18,710 nucleotides of DNA, from assembly GCA_946478755.1 (NCBI GenBank), contig CAMLDJ010000087.1, positions 1-18,710 on the forward strand. The letters are read 5' to 3'. The stretch's first letter is position 1. Each line of letters begins with the position of its first letter. Origin of the DNA: an uncultured Pedobacter sp. (lineage in GTDB: Bacteria; Bacteroidota; Bacteroidia; Sphingobacteriales; Sphingobacteriaceae). The position numbers were made by a program, and so were the translations under genes. The notes below the pieces were generated by a model that was not told the origin of the DNA, did no database searches, and was given only the letters and a program-made list of their open reading frames with translations. Of the stretch, positions 15,770 through 18,710 are shown piece by piece.

Positions 15770-17107
15770 ATGAATTATTCTACTTTAAAAAAGGGTCTAG
15801 CAGCTTCTCTAGTGACCTTGATGGGAGTAACAACTCTTGCAAGTGCTCAGGATGCTACGACGACTTCTTCTTCTTCAGCCAAGGTATTTGGTGGAAGAGG
15901 CCAGTACAGAACTTGGTCGATCGGTGTTAATGCTGGAGTTTTATCTCCGTTTATTGCTATCGGTGGAACCAATGACTTCACAAATGCTGACGTAAACTTA
16001 GGTTACGGTATCTCTTTAAGAAAACAATTGGGTCATGCATTCGGTTTAGAAGGTAACATTTTCCGCGGAAAAGTTTCTGGAACAAACAAAGATGGAGGTC
16101 CTTCTGCTCTTCCAGGTTTAACTAGCTTTGAAACTGAGATCGGTTATGCTGCTGATTTAAGAGGTGTTGTTAACGTTGCAACTGTGGATTTCTTACGTCG
16201 TGAGAACTCTGTTAACTTTTTCGTAACTGCTGGTTACGGTGTTGCTGCTTACAGAGCTGCATTAAACGGAGCTGATCCTAAAGATTTACCTGAGGCATAT
16301 GGTGAAGATGGAGACAAAAAATACATCAAAGAAGCTTACATCCCTGTAGGTGCTGGTGTTAAATTTAAAGTTTCTGACCGTGTATCGTTTAACTTAGGTT
16401 ATACTATGCACTTCATCGATGCTGATAACTTTGATGGTGTTTGGGCCAAAGCAACTACTAAAGATAAATTCTCTTATGGATATGCTGGCTTAGAATTCTC
16501 TTTAGGTTCTGCGTCTAAACCAAACCTTGACTGGGTTAACCCACTTGCTTTAATGTATGATGAATTGAAAGATCCTTCATTACGTCAGGAAGTTGAAGCT
16601 TTGAAAAACCGTGTATCTAACGTTGAAAAGTCTATCGAAGATTTGAAAAAAGATACTGATGGTGATGGTGTTGCTGATCAGTTTGATAAATGCCCAGGTA
16701 CACCAGCTGGTACTGCTGTTGATGGTTCAGGATGTCCTCTACCTAAAGCAGATACTACTGCTATGAGCAATGCTAACTTAACTGGTTTTGAAACTATCCA
16801 ATTTGAATTCAACTCTTCAGTTTTAAAAACTGAGTCTTACCCTACTTTAGATAAATTATCTTCAGTATTGCGTGAAAACGGTGGTAAAGTAACTGTAAAC
16901 GGTTACGCTTCAAGCGAAGGTACTGCTGCATACAATCTGAAATTATCTAAAGACAGAGCTAATTCTGTTAAAACTTACTTAGTTAACTCTGGTGTTAATT
17001 CTAGCCAGGTGGTAACTAAAGGTCATGGTGAAGCTAACCCAGTTGCTTCTAACGATACTGAAGAAGGTCGTATCCAGAACCGTCGTGTTGAATCAGCTAG
17101 AAACTAA
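15770..17107 (+). CDS. OmpA-family outer-membrane porin with TSP type-3 repeat
   Basis: A 445-residue secreted protein with a signal peptide (1-26, cleavage after ASA). Residues of about 45-245 form an eight-stranded-type beta barrel, with strand-like alternation and Tyr/Gly-rich turns. About 262-293 may be a short coiled coil. DTDGDGVADQFDKCPGTP (295-312) with the following GCPLP is a thrombospondin type-3 calcium-binding linker. The OmpA_C peptidoglycan-binding domain spans about 341-442, with FEFNSS, YNLKLSKDRANSV (388-400) and GRIQNRRV (433-440). It therefore links outer membrane and cell wall. I chose the ATG at 15770 because it gives a clean signal peptide and because the promoter lies inside any longer frame. 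The codons are dominated by GGT, GTT, GCT, AAA and AAC, as in highly expressed genes. The usual GHTD motif is GYAS here. Confidence 0.93.
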   Translation: MNYSTLKKGLAASLVTLMGVTTLASAQDATTTSSSSAKVFGGRGQYRTWSIGVNAGVLSPFIAIGGTNDFTNADVNLGYGISLRKQLGHAFGLEGNIFRGKVSGTNKDGGPSALPGLTSFETEIGYAADLRGVVNVATVDFLRRENSVNFFVTAGYGVAAYRAALNGADPKDLPEAYGEDGDKKYIKEAYIPVGAGVKFKVSDRVSFNLGYTMHFIDADNFDGVWAKATTKDKFSYGYAGLEFSLGSASKPNLDWVNPLALMYDELKDPSLRQEVEALKNRVSNVEKSIEDLKKDTDGDGVADQFDKCPGTPAGTAVDGSGCPLPKADTTAMSNANLTGFETIQFEFNSSVLKTESYPTLDKLSSVLRENGGKVTVNGYASSEGTAAYNLKLSKDRANSVKTYLVNSGVNSSQVVTKGHGEANPVASNDTEEGRIQNRRVESARN

Positions 17108-17128
17108 TTATTTCTAATTAAATACGAA

Positions 17129-17164
17129 AAAAGAGGGCTTCAATTTGAAGCCCTCTTTTTTTTA
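17129..17164 (+). terminator. Terminator of the OmpA gene
   Basis: AAGAGGGCTTC and GAAGCCCTCTT pair perfectly around AATTT and are followed by a long T tract. It is about 20 bases after the OmpA stop. An A tract on the 5' side makes it potentially bidirectional. Confidence 0.93.
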
Positions 17165-17176
17165 TTTATACCTTTG
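17144..17176 (+). promoter_or_regulatory. Promoter of the 46-residue gene, inside the OmpA terminator
   Basis: TTTG (17144-17147) in the terminator loop is followed after 21 bases by TACCTTTG (17169-17176), a full TAnnTTTG match. The expected start is at about 17180-17184, essentially at the ATG at 17183, so the message may be leaderless. Confidence 0.55.
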
Positions 17177-17182
17177 TGTACC

Positions 17183-17323
17183 ATGTGTCTATTTAGAAAA
17201 AAGGATCCAAACAGACCCACAAATACCAATATCAAAATCATGCATATCATCAATGCCATTGCTATTGGTATGTTTGTTGCCGGTATTTTGTGGAAGCTAA
17301 TTGAGTGGTTAGCTGGTGCCTGA
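17183..17323 (+). CDS. Small one-TM protein, DUF6728-like
   Basis: A 46-residue protein. The N-terminus is basic and polar (MCLFRKKDPNRPTNTN), followed by one hydrophobic segment of about 20 residues (about 23-43, IINAIAIGMFVAGILWKLIE), then a short end. The FRKKDPNRPTN start and size recall a conserved small Bacteroidota family that I remember as DUF6728; this is memory, not a search. It would be an inner-membrane protein with the basic end in the cytoplasm. It has its own promoter match and lies 31 bases before ridA, in the same direction as ridA and recG. The function is unknown. Confidence 0.65.
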   Translation: MCLFRKKDPNRPTNTNIKIMHIINAIAIGMFVAGILWKLIEWLAGA

Positions 17324-17354
17324 ACATAGACAAGCTTGAATAAACCTAGCAGCA

Positions 17355-17735
17355 ATGAAGAAGATAATACACACAACTAATGCTCCCGCTCCAATCGGCC
17401 CATACAGCCAGGCGGTGCTTGCCAATGGATTTCTATTTCTATCTGGTCAGATCGCAATCAACCCGGTCTCTGGTGAATTGGTTCACTCGACGATAGCAGA
17501 AGAGACACACCAGGTCATGAGAAACATTAAATCGGTTTTGCTGGAGGCATCCTACGGATTTGAAGACGTAGTAAAAACCACTATTTTTTTATCTGACATG
17601 AATCTGTTCACAGAGGTAAATGAAGTTTATGGTTCCTATTTTGAGGCTAACTTTCCTGCCCGTGAAACTGTTGCAGTAAAAGGTTTGCCAAAGGGAGTGA
17701 ATGTCGAGATTTCCGTCACTGCATATAAGGGGTAG
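17355..17735 (+). CDS. ridA: RidA family enamine/imine deaminase
   Basis: A 126-residue protein of the RidA/YjgF/UK114 family, a trimeric cytoplasmic enzyme that hydrolyses reactive enamines and imines released by PLP enzymes. The family blocks are visible: APIGPYSQAV (13-22), LFLSGQIAINP, VVKTTIFLSDM, FPARETVAVKGLPKG with the catalytic-site Arg, and VNVEISVTAYKG at the end. The length is normal. The ATG at 17355 has no Shine-Dalgarno sequence. It is followed by recG with only 3 bases between the stop and the TTG start, so the two are cotranscribed, although their functions are unrelated. Confidence 0.94.
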   Translation: MKKIIHTTNAPAPIGPYSQAVLANGFLFLSGQIAINPVSGELVHSTIAEETHQVMRNIKSVLLEASYGFEDVVKTTIFLSDMNLFTEVNEVYGSYFEANFPARETVAVKGLPKGVNVEISVTAYKG

Positions 17736-17738
17736 GCT

Positions 17739-18710
17739 TTGTTTGCGGCTAGCTTAGATACGACTATCGAATTTCTGAAGGGCGTAGGGCCCAAACGCGC
17801 AGAACTTTTGCAAAAGGAACTGGGTATTTTTACCTATGAGCAATTACTCAATTATTTCCCCTTCCGGTATATTGACAGAACCCGGTTCTATAAAATTAAA
17901 GAACTTAGCCTGGACCTGCCTTATGTACAGATATTGGGGAGGGTCACCGGTAAAGAGCAAGTTGGCGAAAAACAAAAGAAACGTATAGTCGCACGGTTAA
18001 CGGATGAAACCGGGTCCATCGAACTGGTATGGTTTCAAAGCTTGAAATGGGTAGATGAGCATGTGATGAAGGGTAAGGTTTACATCGTATTTGGTAAGCC
18101 TGTGCTTTTTAATGGGAGCTTCAGTATTTCTCACCCGGAAATGGAAACTTATCCGAGGCCCAGCACAGTCACTGGCAATCTCCGGTTGCAGCCTGTGTAT
18201 AATTCGACAGAGAAATTAAAAAAGTTTTTTCTAGACAGTAAAGGCATTCAAAAGCTGCAAACCTTATTACTGGAGCAACATCTTTATGAGGTTAAGGAAA
18301 CCATACCTTCTCATATCCTCCAAAAGTATCAGATGATCTCCAGGAAGGAATCTATTTTAAATATCCATTTTCCTAAAGATGTTACCACGTTAAAAAAAGC
18401 CGAAAGGCGTCTCAAATTTGAGGAACTTTTTTTTATTCAACTGCAGTTGCTGCACAACAAGCAGCTTCGGGAACTGAAGTTTAAAGGTCACCTGTTTCCG
18501 TTGGTCGGCCAGAGGGTAAATGCATTTTACAACGAAATTCTTCCTTTTGAATTGACCGGTGCGCAGAAGCGGGTGGTTAAAGAGATCAGAATGGATACGC
18601 AACGCGGCATTCAGATGAACAGATTGGTACAGGGCGATGTGGGTAGTGGTAAGACGGCGGTAGCCTTGATGAGCATGCTGCTAGCCAGCGACAACGGCTA
18701 CCAGGCTTGT
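17739..18710 (+). CDS. recG: ATP-dependent DNA helicase RecG (3' end outside the window)
   Basis: RecG remodels stalled replication forks and branch-migrates Holliday junctions. 324 codons are visible. The N-terminus shows the family start IEFLKGVGPKRAELLQKELGI and FPFRYIDRTRFYKI. An OB-fold wedge domain follows (QILGRVTGKEQ, IELVWFQ, VYIVFGKP, ISHPEMET). Then come FELTGAQKRVVKEI and Walker A GDVGSGKT (299-306). The start must be TTG at 17739-17741: upstream in the same frame is the ridA stop TAG, and the first in-frame ATG comes far inside the OB domain. The gene lies directly behind ridA. Confidence 0.92.
   Translation, partial: MFAASLDTTIEFLKGVGPKRAELLQKELGIFTYEQLLNYFPFRYIDRTRFYKIKELSLDLPYVQILGRVTGKEQVGEKQKKRIVARLTDETGSIELVWFQSLKWVDEHVMKGKVYIVFGKPVLFNGSFSISHPEMETYPRPSTVTGNLRLQPVYNSTEKLKKFFLDSKGIQKLQTLLLEQHLYEVKETIPSHILQKYQMISRKESILNIHFPKDVTTLKKAERRLKFEELFFIQLQLLHNKQLRELKFKGHLFPLVGQRVNAFYNEILPFELTGAQKRVVKEIRMDTQRGIQMNRLVQGDVGSGKTAVALMSMLLASDNGYQAC

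Noticed and set aside
17140..17376. Minus-strand frame of 78 codons between the OmpA and ridA genes
   Set aside because: It is antisense to the better supported 46-residue gene, begins inside ridA and ends in the OmpA terminator.
1..18710. CRISPR array, tRNA, rRNA, integrase or prophage signals
   Set aside because: No regularly spaced repeats, no cloverleaf-like segments in the gaps, and no recombinase or phage gene were found on either strand.

Overview
The window reads as chromosome of a Bacteroidota bacterium, most likely family Sphingobacteriaceae (Pedobacter-like). The signs are AT-rich intergenic DNA, promoters of the Bacteroidota type (a -7 box TAnnTTTG with a TTG/TTTG about 18-21 bases upstream), almost no Shine-Dalgarno sequences, an IF-2 with a long Pro/Glu/Lys and Gly/Gln/Asn-rich N-terminus, and an OmpA-type porin with a thrombospondin type-3 calcium repeat. 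All naming rests on reading the sequence and recalling families; no database was searched.

Layout. (1) 1-2787: 3' part of infB, translation initiation factor 2, closed by a strong terminator. (2) 2788-5315: an AT-rich accessory island with one gene, an outer-membrane-type lipoprotein. Its body is recognisable as the pore-forming core of the cholesterol-dependent cytolysin / thiol-activated cytolysin family, but the membrane-recognition domain 4 is replaced by a three-repeat DUF5648-like domain. Near-identical terminator hairpins and a diverged 47-base direct repeat lie on both sides of it. (3) 5316-14442: a surface-glycan assembly cluster in mixed orientation: an FkbM methyltransferase, a GT4 glycosyltransferase, five GT2 glycosyltransferases, an MsbA-like ABC exporter and a GT32 (DXD) glycosyltransferase. 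No Wzx/Wzy pair, chain-length regulator or sugar-nucleotide synthesis gene is present, so the cluster probably adds to or finishes a glycan whose other steps are encoded elsewhere. (4) 14534-18710: housekeeping genes on the + strand: meaB (GTPase chaperone of methylmalonyl-CoA mutase), an OmpA-family porin with a very clear promoter and codon use typical of high expression, a 46-residue one-TM protein that is probably leaderless, ridA, and the 5' part of recG, which starts at TTG three bases after the ridA stop.

How the pieces work together. The glycan genes form at least three transcription units. GT32-GT2-GT2 and ABC-GT2 read leftward with 4-base overlaps or 1-4 base gaps. GT2-GT2 read rightward with an ATGA overlap. 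GT4 reads leftward from a promoter region shared with that pair. The cluster boundary facing meaB is a compact inverted pair of -7 boxes. Glycosyltransferases and methyltransferase would build and decorate a lipid-linked sugar at the cytoplasmic face, and the MsbA-like exporter is the likely flippase.

The best candidate for something poorly described is the cytolysin-like lipoprotein with the swapped C-terminal domain and the duplicated sequences around it.
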